A DNA stretch of 64,000 bases from NCBI GenBank assembly GCA_015499995.1, contig JADNRV010000140.1:1-64000 (forward strand). The letters run 5' to 3'. Made by a program: the position numbers and the translations under genes. Every line of letters begins with the position of its first letter. Position 1 is the first letter of the stretch. The stretch is from Flammula alnicola (lineage: Eukaryota > Basidiomycota > Agaricomycetes > Agaricales > Strophariaceae). Shown piece by piece: positions 11,223 to 24,130 of this stretch. The notes under the pieces were generated by a model, which was given only the letters and a program-made list of their open reading frames with translations, was not told the origin of the DNA and did not search any database.

Positions 11223-11514
11223 TCTTACCTATGGCATTTTATTATATTTTGCTATTATTATTAAAATAGTAAGAGCAAGTCCGCAAAATCCATGGCATTG
11301 TCCACGGATAGTCCATGGAGTCCACACCCAAAATGGACATTGTGTGGACTTTTCGTGGACTTTTCGTGGACTAAAATTTGCAATTTGGCAGGTGTTTTCA
11401 CCCAAATCAAACCTGAAAAAAAATTGTAAAAAGTCCACGGATTGTCCATGGATTCCGTGGAGTCCGTGGAGTCCACGTGGAACAGGTGGGGGAGTGTAAA
11501 GACCTCTCATTATC

Positions 11515-11830
11515 TTGCATAGTTTCCTCTAGTCCTTAGTAGTCTTGTCATTGTAATGTCCAGACTTGTAACATTTAGACTACATTATAAGCTTTACTAA
11601 GTGCTAAAAATAGCTCAGGTAAGAAGAATAGTAGTCCGTTCACAGCTAGCCACTCGCGGTCTCTTCAGCGGTGCTGGCAGGACTGCACTGGCAGAGTCTG
11701 AACCTTGTAGACTACATTCTGATTGTTATAGCTAGCTCTCCTGCATCCAATCCATTCAGGTTTCTCTGCTCATACCCACCCACTGCAACTCCCTCCAAGT
11801 CTTCCCTAGACCCCGCCCCCTCCAATGTAC
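11515..11830. other. Short intergenic stretch
   Basis: Nothing recognised. It is the right flank of A1 before the Cys/His-rich relic. Confidence 0.4.
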
Positions 11831-11834
11831 CATA

Positions 11835-12448
11835 GGCCGCACTTGTTTTTTGTGTGATGATAGTGTGGAGCTTCTGAACAGCAGTGTGTCACACTGCCCA
11901 AAATGTTCTCCTACAGTCAACCCGGATCTCTTGCAAGGTCAGTGTGTGCTTGAGCACATTGGTGCTCACATTTTGTTTGACCCCGGGGTGGCACAATTAT
12001 GGCCGGTGTGCAGTTGGTGCCTTTGTCCATCACCTCTATGCCAGTTCTTTGTAAAGAAGGGAAAAGAGACAAATGGGAGCCTGAAGATTGATGAGAAATT
12101 ATCAAAAGGATGCCTTATAAAAGTAAAGCATTCATACTGCATTGCTTCTGAGTCTTTGCTGTCTTTTTTCTGCTCCCTGCTCGAATGTCCCTATCCAGTG
12201 CCTGCTCTGCCTGAAAGAGGACCCAGCAATCTGGTGGTATTTCTTGAAAGGCCATTTTCAGAGTAAGCATGGTGCACAGCTAGCTTCAAAATACAAGAAG
12301 CTTTGGACACTGTCAAACTTCAAGCAGAGTGAAATGCAGAAGATCTGGATCAAGAAAAATAAGCAGCCTGTGAAACACATGAGGAAGATGAAGAAAATAC
12401 CTTTAACAGTGTTCAAGAACCATCGTGCCCAGATTCCTTCAAGGTGTG
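11835..12448 (+). pseudogene. TE-associated Cys/His-rich hypothetical protein relic
   Basis: One frame (from about 11841) shows CFLC, then HCPKC, then an LEHIGAHILFD motif and further Cys pairs. A frame change near 12160 leads into a second segment with a C..CLKED.A.WW motif followed by HFQSKH. Spaced Cys and His pairs suggest two zinc-binding modules. The pattern is familiar from repeat-associated hypothetical proteins of agaricomycetes, but no function is established that I can cite. The start is not visible. A donor-like AG|GTGTGT at 12449 suggests a following exon. The frame change could be a missed intron or an indel. Confidence 0.45.
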
Positions 12449-15400
12449 TTACATTATCACCATGGCCCTATGCACATACTAATCAATAACTCACCATGCC
12501 ACTGCATGATTCAGCAATGCTGCCATTGCTGCCATAGAGTCAGATACAAGCAGTGACATGGACTCAGACTCAGGTCTTCAAGGCAACATGTTCCTGTCAA
12601 CATGAGCGAAGATTTTGAAGTGGGCATATGAGTCTGCTTCAAGTAAGCATGATGACTCAGGTGATGAGCCTGAACTTGTTCAAGTTGGCCATCCAGGATT
12701 GTTGGAGAATCAGGTGAGCAAAGGAATTGAGGGTGACAGTAGTGGGGGCATCTGCGAGAAATATGGCAATTTGTCATTAAGGTTGACAATCTGTCTATAT
12801 ATATGGCATTCAGCCAGAATCACATCACCATTGTCTTCATAATGAAACCCAATGTCTTCATAATTTTTGGGGCACAGGAATGCCTGGAGATGGCACAGAT
12901 ATAGAATTCCACCTAGCATTGATCAGAAAACAGGCTCACTCCTCATAATTTTAGAAAGAACTATACCTGCCATTGTTGGTGACTTTCTTGGCTGAAAACT
13001 TAAAGGAATTGATGAAAGGGCACCACCAGGTGTAAACATGCTCACAGCTAGCCACAGTAGCTTTGCACTGAACAGCAGCCTGAAAGGATGAGGTGGTTGC
13101 CCAGGATTTTTGAATCCCAAACTTTAAATGCTAGTCCAAGTTAACTTGGGTGAGACCCTCAAATTGACGGGGAACTCCTAAAGCTTCAGACACCAAGCCT
13201 TATTCTGAAAGAGTAGGGTGGCCAGGTTAATAGCCTTGGGTACAGTAAAAGAACTGAAGATGTAACAATGGACAATCTGCAGCCAAGGCCCTAAAGGTTT
13301 ACTTTCATCAGTAGACTTCTGGGACAGGTTCAGAGAGTAGATGGACAGGTACCTTTGTGATCCACAATATCACCGGTGTTGGCACTTCCATTGCAGATAG
13401 AGGCCGGTTGGTGAAATTAATCTTAAAGCACTTTCCTGGTATGAACAATTACAGGATGTCAAGCCTATTTTACTGGTTTTACAACTGATTGGATAAGCTT
13501 GTTGCACTGAGCATGAGTGTGTGTCTTCAGATTTTTCTTTGTACATATGACTCACTCTGATATAGGAAAAAGAATCTGCAAGGGGTACTACAAGACTGGG
13601 ACTCGCGACAAAGTAATGTCATCAATTCACTGAGTGATATCTTCCTGAATTGCTGAACTTTGCCTGCTTTTGCTAGCTCATACTATTGGGATGTTCAAGA
13701 GGCAGATTTTCAGCTATAATTGCATCAGGAAAATGACTTTTGATCCAGATCAACTTAGGTAATTCCAACTTTCCCAAAGCAATACAAAGCAGATCAATAT
13801 TTATATAAGTCAAAATTGTTGTTCTTTGTTTATTTTCCAACTCCTTAAAGTGTCAGACACAGGTATCATTATATTGTAAGAGCCACATAACAGTTATATA
13901 TGTTTTGAATGCTGGAAAGTAAAGGAATACATGTATACTAAGTATCCTACCATACAGAATAAATTCAATCAACAGCCAGAATAAGTAGGGTTATTTCAAT
14001 GGATTTATGCCTGGCATGTGACATCTGTAAATCGGATGATGACCCTGATGTGAGAATGCATGAAACTTGAAAGGGAAGAGTGAGAATGCATGAAACTTGA
14101 AAGGGAAGAGTGAGAAATGTCATTTTCAGCTTGGCAAGACATGTGCGAAATAGTAAAGGACATTGTGAGGTGCATTTTGGAATTTTTAGCCTCAGAAACA
14201 AGCCATTTTCGAGCATTTTCAAAGTTTGCAGCTTCAGATAGCCTGTAAATAAAGTACAAAAATTTATTGCAGAGAATGCAAGTATGGAGGCCTCAAGGAA
14301 ACCATCTTCTGCAGCTCAAGAAAACCCTTCTGCACCATTTTTACATGGTTTCAGCACCTGACAGCCATGTGTTCATGAGCCAATAAGGGCTGACAGGGTC
14401 AAGGGACCTCTGAGGAATTGAAAATAAGTGAAAATAAGCAAATGGTGTCACAAACCAGCTCAGGTTCACCATAAATTGATGGTAAATTGAGCTTATTTAT
14501 GGTAAATTGATCAAAAATAAGTTCTTATGCTGCCAGAACCCTACTTATATGAGTAAACCAAGTGATTTTTGCTGATTTTTGCAACTTATTGAGGGGATTC
14601 ATGCAATTCAGCCATTTGTATGCCATATATTAGCTGTATATCACATTTCACAACCATTATATATTTTATACCAGCTGTATAAGTGTCTAATTGAGTGTGT
14701 AATTGAAGAGGAGACAGGGGAGGATGCGCAAGAGGCAGTGGGAAGGACCCTAACAACAGAGGGTTTAGGTGCTGTCAAAGAAAATCTATTTTTGGATCCA
14801 TCTCTTTTGTATTTATCTCTGAGCCATTAATCTGTCCATCCCAAGGCAAGAGCATTGAGAGCACACTGCCTGCTGCATTGGAATGGGAGGGGTGCAGGTG
14901 CATGCACAGACGTGCATCATGTGACCTTGTAAATTGAGGGTCACGTGGAGGCCTGGCATGCCTCAGCATCTGTAAATCATTCAGCATAAGTTGTGGGTCA
15001 AAGATTCACCAAGTTGGAGTTGTTATGTTATTATTTGTTTACATTTCAATTCTCTAAAACATCAACTACAGGTATTTTTACCTTTCATAACTTACACTGA
15101 TTGATGTATTGAATCTTTATGGATTCCAATAATGACTACAATCTGTTATTCATTGGTCACTTTCTGCACGGAATTTCTTCATCTAATTTTTCAAAGTATG
15201 TCAGATACTGTTATGTTTACCATCACAAGATTTGGGAAGTTTCTGATGGGTTTTATTTTGTATGTGTTTTCCACTTATTTGATTGGAAAGAAGAAATCTA
15301 AAATAAGACTCAGACTTTTGTGGAGGACAAAGTATTTTGTTTAAGTCATCATGTAAGTCTCTCAAAATATGCCTTATTTGCAAGGTTTTAAACAAGAGAA

Positions 15401-15733
15401 CATTCATGTTGGGTACATAACTGTGAGGATTTACTGTTCTCTTCATGATTATTCTGCTTTTTTTTTCTTTCCAGTGGTGCTTCTTTATTGCATACACCTG
15501 ACAAAAACATTCTTTGTATGGTTGGAGCTTATGTGGAGCATACAAATCAGGGTGAGGTAGAAGGGAGAGGTGACATCTTTTTTCCATTTAATTTTGGGGA
15601 TTATCAACTGTGATTATAAGTTTTTTAATTCAATGGTTTATGAATATCTATTGACTGTCAGGCATTTCTCAGACAAGTAGTTTGACTCTTAAAAGTTCAG
15701 GTTATCATAGTTTTATACTCTCAGAATTTCAAC
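12449..15733. other. CpG-poor decayed DNA
   Basis: No supported gene. A short plus-strand acidic fragment (12600-12720) may be a later exon of the preceding relic. A 30-bp tandem duplication is at 14050-14118. The rest is AT-rich with scattered short frames. Confidence 0.4.
14050..14118. repeat. 30-bp direct tandem repeat, 2.3 copies
   Basis: The unit begins GTGAGAATGCATGAAACTTG. The two full copies are identical, suggesting a recent local duplication within otherwise decayed sequence. Confidence 0.85.
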
Positions 15734-16348
15734 ATGTCCCTTTCACCTGCAGAAATCAGTGAACAACAGGCTTTTTTTGAGGATACTCTTGCACCTCAGT
15801 TTAATGTCATATCTTCCTTCTTGGGCAATCATGACTTTGAAACAATGTTCAACTGCCACATTCCCTTGAATTGTAGTATTCATGAGTACAGGACCATTGG
15901 TTTGCATCAAGAACTTTGAACCAATATTTTTGGAAAAGTAGCTCCATTTAACTTGGGAACTAAGCTCAGCATGAAGGGTAATAAGGTGAGTGAGATTTTG
16001 AATTCTTTTCAGGTTCATTTCTTAAATATGTTCTGTATTAACAATAGTGTGCTCCTATTTACAACAATAGCAAGATGAAGGATGTTCTTAAGTTATGGGT
16101 TCTGGATGGGGCCACTGACAATGTCTGAGCTCTATTCAGAAATCAATGTGTACCTCTGGATGAGATCTATTTATTTGATAGACAGGATGATAAGGCAAAA
16201 AACTGTGTACATCATCAATTGTTTTTATTGATAGCAGGTTTTAATAAATTTTTGTTAGTTTCCATCATCTATTAATGAATAGTCCAACAGTTTGACTCCT
16301 ACAACTGATAGAAACTGCCCCATTGACATATTGACAGTCCATCTGGAG

Positions 16349-17588
16349 GAGGTCTTTGCTGTGCCCCCCCTATTCCTACCGGAATCCGGTGGAATCCGGT
16401 GGAATATGAGGCCATTCCGGTGGAATATCCTGCCAAAATTTGGAAATTTTTTGAAAAAGGGGCAAATTCCGAGATTCCACTGGAATGGTGACCGGAATGC
16501 CACAGGAGTGGAATGGCTGGAATGGAACAACCAGGTATTCCGCTGGAATGAAATCAAAATGCATTATGATTTGGTGATTTCTAATGTCTATATATAGAAA
16601 TAGATGTCGGTACCTGTCTATGATATCAAAATAAAATTGGAAACTGTGCCAAGACATATTCCAAATTAGGAAGTTCAATATTTGGATCAGGTGATTTTGA
16701 AAAGACTCGGGTTTGGGCGAGTTTTTTGCATTTTTCTCATCAACAAGAGCAGCAAATCACATGATTTCAAAAGGTACATGGGTTTTGGAGCAGGTGCTAT
16801 GATTGCCTTTTTGGGCATAAAATTCCCACAGTTCCAAAAACAGCCTAAATACAGTAATATTGCCTGTCTGGATCACATGATATAAATATATTTAGAATCT
16901 CCTCAAAATTCTAAATCTGATGGTACCTTATTGACCCTGAATCACTCACGAGTTAGTCACATAATGTATACTAGCAATAGACCCATGCTTCGCACGGACG
17001 TGCCATTAGCCTAGTTTTAGAGAACGACAGAGAGATGTGACTTGTTTGTCTGTGACCAACTGTGACAGGACTTTGTCTGTCACATAAGAAAGTCCCTCTT
17101 TGATTTATAGTATAGATATCTCAAATAGACAAATAGAATATATAAAGGAGTTGATTTGTATAGGTCACACAAGTGTGACAGATGTGACCTATGACTTCTG
17201 TCTGAATTTTTGGTTTCAGACACCAGCCAAATTAGGGTGGACCCTGCAGTTTTAGCAATCCATTTTAAATGATTTTGGACCCTGAATTCTATATTTAGAT
17301 TTGGTTTTTACTGGATGGTTTTGGCAAAAGGATTTGGGATACTGAATAAGCGTGACTTTTTTTGACAAATTCAAGGGCCTGTGACATGTGACATCTAAAT
17401 TGAATCAAAATACAATGTATTTCAGTCCATTCTAGTGGATTCCAGTCCTATTTCATTCTATTCCAGTCTCATTCCACTGGAATCTGGTCTATTCCACTAG
17501 ATTCCAGTTCCATTCCACCGGATTCCAGTCCCATTCCACTGGATTCCAGTCATTCCTACTGGAATAGGTGGGGCACAGCAAAGTACTG
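16349..17588 (+). mobile_element. Family B non-autonomous element B1, 1,240 bp, with 8-bp TSD
   Basis: The left tip is GAGGTCTTTGCTGTGCC and the right tip, read inward, is CAGTACTTTGCTGTGCC. The flanking duplication is ATCTGGAG (16341-16348 and 17589-17596). Subterminal arrays of GGAATCC/GGATTCC-like repeats stand at both ends. The interior includes the core shared with families C and D (about 16690-16960). No open frame resembles a transposase. It is the same length as B2 and almost identical to it. Confidence 0.9.
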
Positions 17589-17754
17589 ATCTGGAGAAGT
17601 AAGCTTTATGTTAATAATTTTTATCAATCTGGAATTCACTGTTGGTTACAGAAACCATCCAGTGGTGTTGAACATGAGGATGTTGCTCAAAGGACTTTGA
17701 AAATATCTTTAGCTGATATCAAGAAAGGCAAGATGCCTAAACAAGGCAAAGTTC

Positions 17755-18861
17755 GAGGTCTTTACCCTCCCCCCCTTATTCCTGGTGGACTCCGGATGGA
17801 CTCCGGCGGAGTGGAACAGTCCATATGGAGTCCAGGTGGACTATTTTTTGGCTGAGACCCCAGCCAAATTTTATTCCGGACTCCTGGTGGAGTCCAGATG
17901 GAGTCCGGACAAACTCCAGAGACTCCATGCGGAGTCCCAGGAGTCCACTGGTTTTATAGTGGAACAGGAGTCCCAGGAGTTCAGATGGAGTCCAACAGGA
18001 GTCCAGGTGGTCCAACAGGAGTCTGGTGGTTTCCTTTTTTGGACATACTGTTATTTTTAGCAACTATATAAAAATTACATATTATTACATAAAATGACAT
18101 CAAAGTGGCACTGTTGGATCTATTTGTAATCAACAAATTCCATATTTAGCAAGCACAATTTTTAAAAGACTCGTGTTCGGTCGAGTATTTTGTGTTTTTC
18201 TCACCAACCGAAGCATCTATTAATAGGATTTTTGCATATTTAGGGTTTTGAAAGCAGGCTCTATAACTACCTTTTTTGGCAAAAAGTTCCCACGGTCCTG
18301 GGACCAGCCAAATAAAGCAATATATCATGCTGACATAATCTGGTGAGAATCTCCTTAAATTTCTGAATCTGATGGTACCCCACTTGACCCTGAATCTTGT
18401 GACTAATGTCACAAAATAGATAGATATATTAGAGAAAGGGAGGTATATAGGGCGCTTTTTGTGCTTGGTTAGACAAGGTTCTCTGGTGTAGTGGTTAAAT
18501 GGTTTGTTCTGATAGTTCTCTGGTAGCTCTGGGTTCAATTACTGCTTAATGCAAACTTTTTGATGATATTTTTTTTCTGAGTTTTGTCTAAGTCCACCAG
18601 TTGACGTTGCGTCATTTGTGGACGAGTCCATCCGGAGTTTATATGGAGTCCATGTGGATTCCACCGGACTCCATGTGGACTCCATGTGGACTCCACCAGA
18701 CTCTATGTGGAGTCCAGGTGGAGTCCATATGGACTCCACTTCTTCATAGTGGACTCCACCAGACTCCATGTGGAGTCCATCAGGAGTCCATCTGGACTCC
18801 GCCAATTTTATGCGGAGTCCGTGGAGTCCACCAGGAATAGGTGGAGGAGGGTAAAGTACTG
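17755..18861 (+). mobile_element. Family C non-autonomous element C1, 1,107 bp, with 8-bp TSD
   Basis: The left tip is GAGGTCTTTACCCTCCCCCC and the right tip, read inward, is CAGTACTTTACCCTCC. The flanking duplication is CAAAGTTC (17747-17754 and 18862-18869). Subterminal arrays consist of TGGACTCC/GGAGTCCA repeats. The interior contains the core common to B and D (18160-18420) and a tRNA-like module (18481-18545). No transposase. Confidence 0.9.
18481..18545 (+). other. tRNA-like module in C1
   Basis: An A-box-like TGGTGTAGTGG (starting about 18484) and a B-box-like GGGTTCAATTAC (about 18531) have tRNA-like spacing. Related modules occur in D1 (minus) and D2. The sequence is decayed relative to the D1 copy. 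Confidence 0.55.
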
Positions 18862-19559
18862 CAAAGTTCAAGCAGATTCATCATCGGCAGCTTCAAGTGC
18901 TTGTATGTGTCAAGTTTTCAATCTTATTTTTAATTTTTGCAGTGCTTAATGATTATCTTTGTACCTACAGTTTCAGTCAGAGCTTTTTATGCTACCTGAC
19001 TATAATGCATCTAAATTTCAACTGGCAGGTGATAAACTTCAACAACATGAGGTTTATAATAAGGAGAAGAAACTAATCCTGGCTTGGGGCAATTTGAACC
19101 AGCTTCATCCTGGCACCTTGGTTATGTTGTACCATTAGCCTTCATTGTTACAATATTCCAGTTGATAAAAGTGATTAAGCAAAAGGTTTTCAGCAGGTGC
19201 ATCTTTTTTATATACCCATCTGTTTGATATCTAATTATTGATGAACAATTTTTTTTCAGTATTATCATCTTGTCACTCATCAGATTAGAGTCTTGAGAGA
19301 AGCATATATGCCTCTTGATGTCGATATTTCATTCTCTGTCCTTGAACCAAGTAACATCACTCTCAGCAAAGATGCTGTTAATGCTTTCAATGATTTTACT
19401 CTTGAGAAGAAGACTGCAGATCAAAAAACCCATGAGGCTGAGGATCGACATAGAGAATGTGAACATACTGAGATCAAAAAAAAGGATAAGGCTAAGAAAG
19501 TAACTGCCACTGCAAGCAGAGGGAGGAAGAGGGAAGGTCATGCTATGGATGTTTCTTGA

Positions 19560-21179
19560 ATTGTTACAAAAAAAATTCCGTGAAGATTTTACTGAGTAGA
19601 TGATTGCAGTTATGGTAAAAAATTTTGATATTGAAATATGACAGATTGTGTTTGTATTGAATTTGTATAGATGAGGAATTCATTAACTCTACTGTAAGTT
19701 ATGGACATTATTGTAAAGTCTGAATACTGAACAGCATGTCTTTTGTGGAAAGGAAATTCATATGTAAAAGTTACAGCTATGCATTGAATACAGTCACCGG
19801 CCATGTTAGAACAAAAGATGAAGTTCATACAATCCAATAATGTACTGGTGAGGTAGACTACTTGTCTTTGATGCAGATACATGACTGTTATAAAGAAAGT
19901 AAATACATATCACTTTCTTATATTTGCAATCACTGACTTTGCATGTCTTCTCATCTATGTCATCACAGTAGCTGTCAAAGATAGTCACAGAAGCTGTGGA
20001 AAAGAGTCACAGAAGCTGTGAAAAAGAGTCGCAAGGAGAATCAATGAGAGGGCACAGAGAAGTTGATAGTGTTAGAAGCAAGAGAAAAAATGCAGTGATT
20101 TAAAATATGCCATGAAGAGTCCAGCTGCACACTGGGTGAGCTTTGATGTCTCTGTATGCTGAATTCTGTATGATGACACTGAATCAGGCTGAATGTGTAG
20201 AGGTGAGTGATTGTTCATTGCAGCCGTCAAACATTCTACTCACTATGTTGACACTTTCTATTGCTCATATCCAATGCCACACTGCAGTTGCATCTGCCAC
20301 TATGCATCCATTACATAGCAACACAAAATCATATTAGATGTGATGGAAGAGCATATGTGGACTCAAGAGATCCAATCTATGTCTGTTGGTACATTGTTCA
20401 CTGCTCAGTGACATAGAACCCTCATCGTCAAGCATGAGGCATGGGTGACATCAATTGATGGGTACTGCCCTCGAAGCATGAAAAAAGAAATGGGGGATGA
20501 TCAGGCTGAAACTGCAGAGATGAGTAATTATTGCTTGTAGTCAATTAACAGTTTGCTTACCTATCTTATTATGCTCCATTGCTTGTCATATCCAGTACCT
20601 CACCACAGGGCCACAGGTACAGAATGGTAAAGTGAGAAAGGTATTGAGAATTGAAGGAAGGCATAGAAAGCAGGAATGTGGTCATAACTCATGACAACCT
20701 TATTGTAGTTACATACAGCGCTGACTTGAGTCAATTAGGCATCTGGATGAAACAAAAACATTGAAAACTTACTATATGACTTAATGCTGATGGTATATTG
20801 ACTTTCTTGGAGTCTATCATCTTCATCTGATCTATCAATGATGAAAGTAGTTCAAAGTAACTGTGATAAACAACTCACTTTGCAACCAGGACCAGACAAT
20901 GAATGCACTTCCTTAGTGATTTGAACTAACTTCAATGTAACTTTAAAGAAAGAAATACTTGCTTTCAGGAGAGAATCAGAATCATTTTATCTTGATTGAC
21001 ACAGCTGTAGCTTTCTGGAAAATACAGTAAGCTGACTTCCATATGTCAATCCCTTACATTCAGGCTTTATTTTTCAAAGCAGCTGAGATTCTTGAAAAGA
21101 AAATCAACACAGTAAGATTTTTGCAATCAAGTAGATTATTATAACTGACATTATCTTCATATTATAATTCAGATAGAGG
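19560..21179. other. CpG-poor decayed DNA
   Basis: No supported gene. A short imperfect repeat with AGTCACAGAAGCTGTG units lies near 19980-20035. Confidence 0.4.
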
Positions 21180-22310
21180 ACTTTATCAAAGAGCTGCATG
21201 CTTCAAAGGTTTACAAGAATCCTCATGTGTAACTCTCTGGCAACCTTTCAACCAATAATAGATGATATTTTCAAGGATATGACCTCTGAAACCCTTACAG
21301 AAAACTGGATCATAGTCTACATGAATGACATTTTGATTTTTTCAAAGACAAATCATACCTGGAAGAGTATATGAAATAAGTCTTGCAATATCTTTGAGAA
21401 AATAACCTTTACCTAAAACTGGAAAAATGCTTCTTTTGCCAACCAAAGATCAAATACTTAGGGATGATCATTAAATAAAAAAGGAAATATTTCCATAGAC
21501 CCTTCAAAATTGAAAGAAATCAGTGAATGACCAATTTCCAAAACAGTCAAACAAGTCTGATCTTTCCTTAGATTTGGTAATTTCTACTAGTGCTTTATCC
21601 AAGCATATTCTGAAATAGCTTGAGCACTAAATAAATTACTAAAAAAAAATCAAGCTTTCAATTGGACCACTGCTGCACAAAAAGCCTTTGAAGAATTGAA
21701 GAAATGTTTCACAGAAAAACCAGTATTAATCATGTCTGACACTATGAAACCTTTCCTGATTAAATGTGATGCTTCAAAATATGCATTGGAAGCAGTCCTA
21801 ATGCAAATAGATCCAAACAGCAAAAAAAATCCATGTGCATTTATCTCAAAAACTTTCTCACCAGCTAAATAAAACTATAAAATCTACAAACATGAACTAC
21901 TGGCAATGATTTGAGCCCTACAAGAATAGTGACACTATATCCAAGGATTGCCACACACAACCACATTCTATTCTGATCACAAAAATTTGACTTACTTCTG
22001 GATGAGTCAAAAATTAAACTGATGCCAAGCATGATAGTTGCTGTATCTTGCCAAATTCAACATCAAACTAGTCCACCAACCAGGACACAAGATGAGCCAA
22101 TCAGATATCCTATCATAAATAACTGGACTTCATTTTAGATAAAGATCATAAACAATGAAGACCAAATCCTTCTACCAGAGGGATTATTTATTAATTTAAT
22201 CAACATTAAACTACAGGAAAAAATTACTAGATGCAAAAATCTCAACACAGAAGCAGCAAAAGCAATAAAACAAAATGACTCCCACAAAATCAAAACAAAT
22301 TCATTGCACT
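21180..22310 (+). pseudogene. Heavily decayed Ty3/gypsy pol relic (RT and RNase H)
   Basis: Across frames one can read an RT catalytic-box remnant (YMNDILIFS), a LEKC..C motif, AFNW..AAQKAFEELKK and an RNase H start (KCDAS). KTFSPA, KHELLA and FYSDHKNLTYF follow. Stops are numerous, and many sit where CAA, CGA or TGG would be expected, so TAA, TAG and TGA arose by C-to-T or G-to-A change. The catalytic YxDD reads YMND, with one Asp replaced. No LTRs were identified. Compared with the gypsy copy at 42.8 kb this is far older. Confidence 0.75.
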
Positions 22311-23716
22311 GCTACTAATTCCAAAATTCCTACTATCAATTCTCCTCGATATATCCATTTTTGAAGGTTGGACCTGTATGAAATGGATCAGGATCAGACT
22401 GGAGAGATGAAGATGAGAGTTGAGTGAAGTCATCACCAATCAGAGTTTTGGAACAAGAGGTATCCATGGATGACCACTCTTCATTTTCAAAAGCAAATCT
22501 AAGTTACCCCCAAAAAGACTCAAATGACAGACCCCTCCAACCACTGATCAATTCTTTAATTAGAAAATACTGATCTCTCCTGAGCCTCAGAAGAGTCACC
22601 AGCAAGCTTGAAGAGCTTGTCAAATTATTCAGACTCTGATTTGTAAACACCAACCCTGATTTTTGATGTTGATGATTTAGCCTAAATTGTAGCCTGCTTC
22701 TATCAAATCAAACAGAGATAGCAGAAAACAAGACAAAAGTCAGAATGAAGATATAAAAGACAAATTAAATTGCTATAAAATACTGCCACTCCATTGTCTA
22801 TTCCTCAATTGATAACATGACTCTAAAAGATAGCAATTATTGGCACTAAGCACTGATTGACCAGGAATCAGTCTGACATAAAATGCCAGGGTATGCAGGA
22901 GTGGTAGCCTTGGACAAGGACAAAAAGGCCATCAATTCTGTGAAGTTACCAGACAGCCCAAAGTCTTGCTCATGTGCTTTGGCAAACTAATTCCACTTCA
23001 CAGCAGAGAACAATGCCCAGGGTTCTTTGGCTTTATCATCCAAGTAGGCAGCTAAAGTAGTGAGAGCATTTGAAGAAAATTCTTCCATGCTTTGTTAGAT
23101 GTTGAAGGAATCGATGGACTGGAAGATATAATTAATAGAAGATATAATTAATATTAGTGCATGGCATTGTAGAAGGTTGAGAATAAATGTGAGAGTAAGT
23201 ACAGTACATTTATACATCATTGGATCTCCTTTTTATTTATTTATAGAAAATAACTGTGACCAAGACAGAACTTCTGGTGTTCTCAGACAAGGAGATCAGG
23301 ATGAGTGTGAATATTAATTTAGAGGCACAAAGGAAACAATGGAAAGCTTAAACACCAAGTATAAATGTGGTGTGGTTAATTATGTGAAGAAAGTAAGGAG
23401 TGGAATATTCAACACAGCAAGCATCTAACTTTAAAAACTATCTAAAGAATGTCTGTGATGTGATCATGCATGTTATATGACTGTGTGATGGACATCTAAA
23501 GTTGGCCTTTGGGATAGATTAGTGTCATTCTGTAAGTAATACCACACCAATGATGGTCATTTTAAGCTTAATTGAAAGCTATGAATGCCTAGAATCCATT
23601 TATTATAATATTAGAGCTTCGCAAAAGCCTGCCCTATGTGAATTTTATCAATTACTGCATGCACTTCCTATATTTGGGCATCCTTTGTTATTATTTGGCA
23701 GTCCCAAAATCACATA
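22311..23716. other. CpG-poor decayed DNA
   Basis: Nothing recognised. It may include the missing integrase half of the gypsy relic beyond recognition. Confidence 0.35.
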
Positions 23717-24060
23717 TCTGTAAGGAGGTCTTTATTGTCCTCTACTGATTCCTACTGGAATCCAGTGGAATCCAGTGGAATCCAGTCATTCTAGAGGAAT
23801 ATTTTTTGAGTTATTTTGGCTGAAAGGCAATACTTTTCATTCCTCCACTGATTCCTCCTGGAATGACTGGATTCCAGAGGAATGGACCAGAATCTGCAGG
23901 AATTCACAGGAATTGACCGGAATCCACAGGAACAGACTCAATTCCACAGGAATCCTGACTGGAATCCACAGGAATGACCAAGATTCTGGCTAGGACTTCA
24001 ACTTGGTGGACTTAGACAGAACTCAGAGAAAAATATCACTTAAAGATTTTACATCTTTCA

Positions 24061-24130
24061 GGAATTGAACCCAGAGCCCCAGAAGAAATCCAGTAGCTAA
24101 TATCCCAGACCATTTAACCATTAGACCAGA
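24061..24130 (-). other. tRNA-like module in D1
   Basis: On the minus strand an A-box-like TGGTCTAATGG and a B-box-like GGGTTCAATTCC are separated by about 45 nt, with GGTTAAATGG following the A box as in many tRNA D-arms. This is the best-preserved of the tRNA-like modules here. T-stem pairing is imperfect, so it is a relic. Confidence 0.6.

Larger units (their letters stand above)
9440..11506 (+). mobile_element. Family A non-autonomous element A1, 2,067 bp, with 8-bp TSD
   Basis: The left tip CTGTACTTTACAG is at 9440 and the right tip GTAAAGACCTC ends at 11506. It is flanked on both sides by TCATTATC (9432-9439 and 11507-11514), an 8-bp target duplication typical of the hAT superfamily. 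The subterminal zones (9450-9780 and 11270-11500) are arrays of GTGGACT/AGTCCAC-type repeats. The middle (about 9850-11120) is very GC-rich and CpG-rich, built from GTCGGTC-like simple repeats. It also has two copies of a conserved block (about 10418-10570 and 10785-10945). A tRNA-like module follows at 11163-11222. Long open frames across the GC core (such as 10021-11499) are Arg/Ser/Val-rich and look compositional. No transposase is seen. Confidence 0.85.
15734..19559 (+). pseudogene. Repeat-associated hypothetical gene relic split by B1 and C1
   Basis: Coding-like pieces lie at 15734-16018, 16060-16190, about 17640-17754 plus 18862-18900, 18968-19120 and 19290-19559. Removing B1 (16349-17588) and C1 (17755-18861), with one copy of each target duplication, rejoins the host sequence. 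In one frame the rejoined part reads through a basic Lys/Gly stretch into an Ala/Ser-rich stretch. The 18968-19120 piece has an LPDY...QLAGDKLQQH motif and the final exon ends in a Lys/Arg-rich tail before TGA at 19559. The pieces resemble exons of one multi-exon, possibly nuclear, protein. The family is not recognised and frame and exon borders are only partly resolved. Confidence 0.35.

Noticed and set aside
10021..11499. 492-aa open frame across the A1 core, and similar frames on both strands
   Set aside because: Product is Arg/Ser/Val-rich and follows the GTCGGTC repeat composition. Several overlapping frames on both strands are equally long, as expected for stop-poor GC repeats.
16255..16678. 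Open frames repeated in B0, B1 and B2 (about 100 aa each)
   Set aside because: They are identical because the elements are copies. They span the GGAATCC subterminal repeats and have no domain, so conservation is not evidence of coding.
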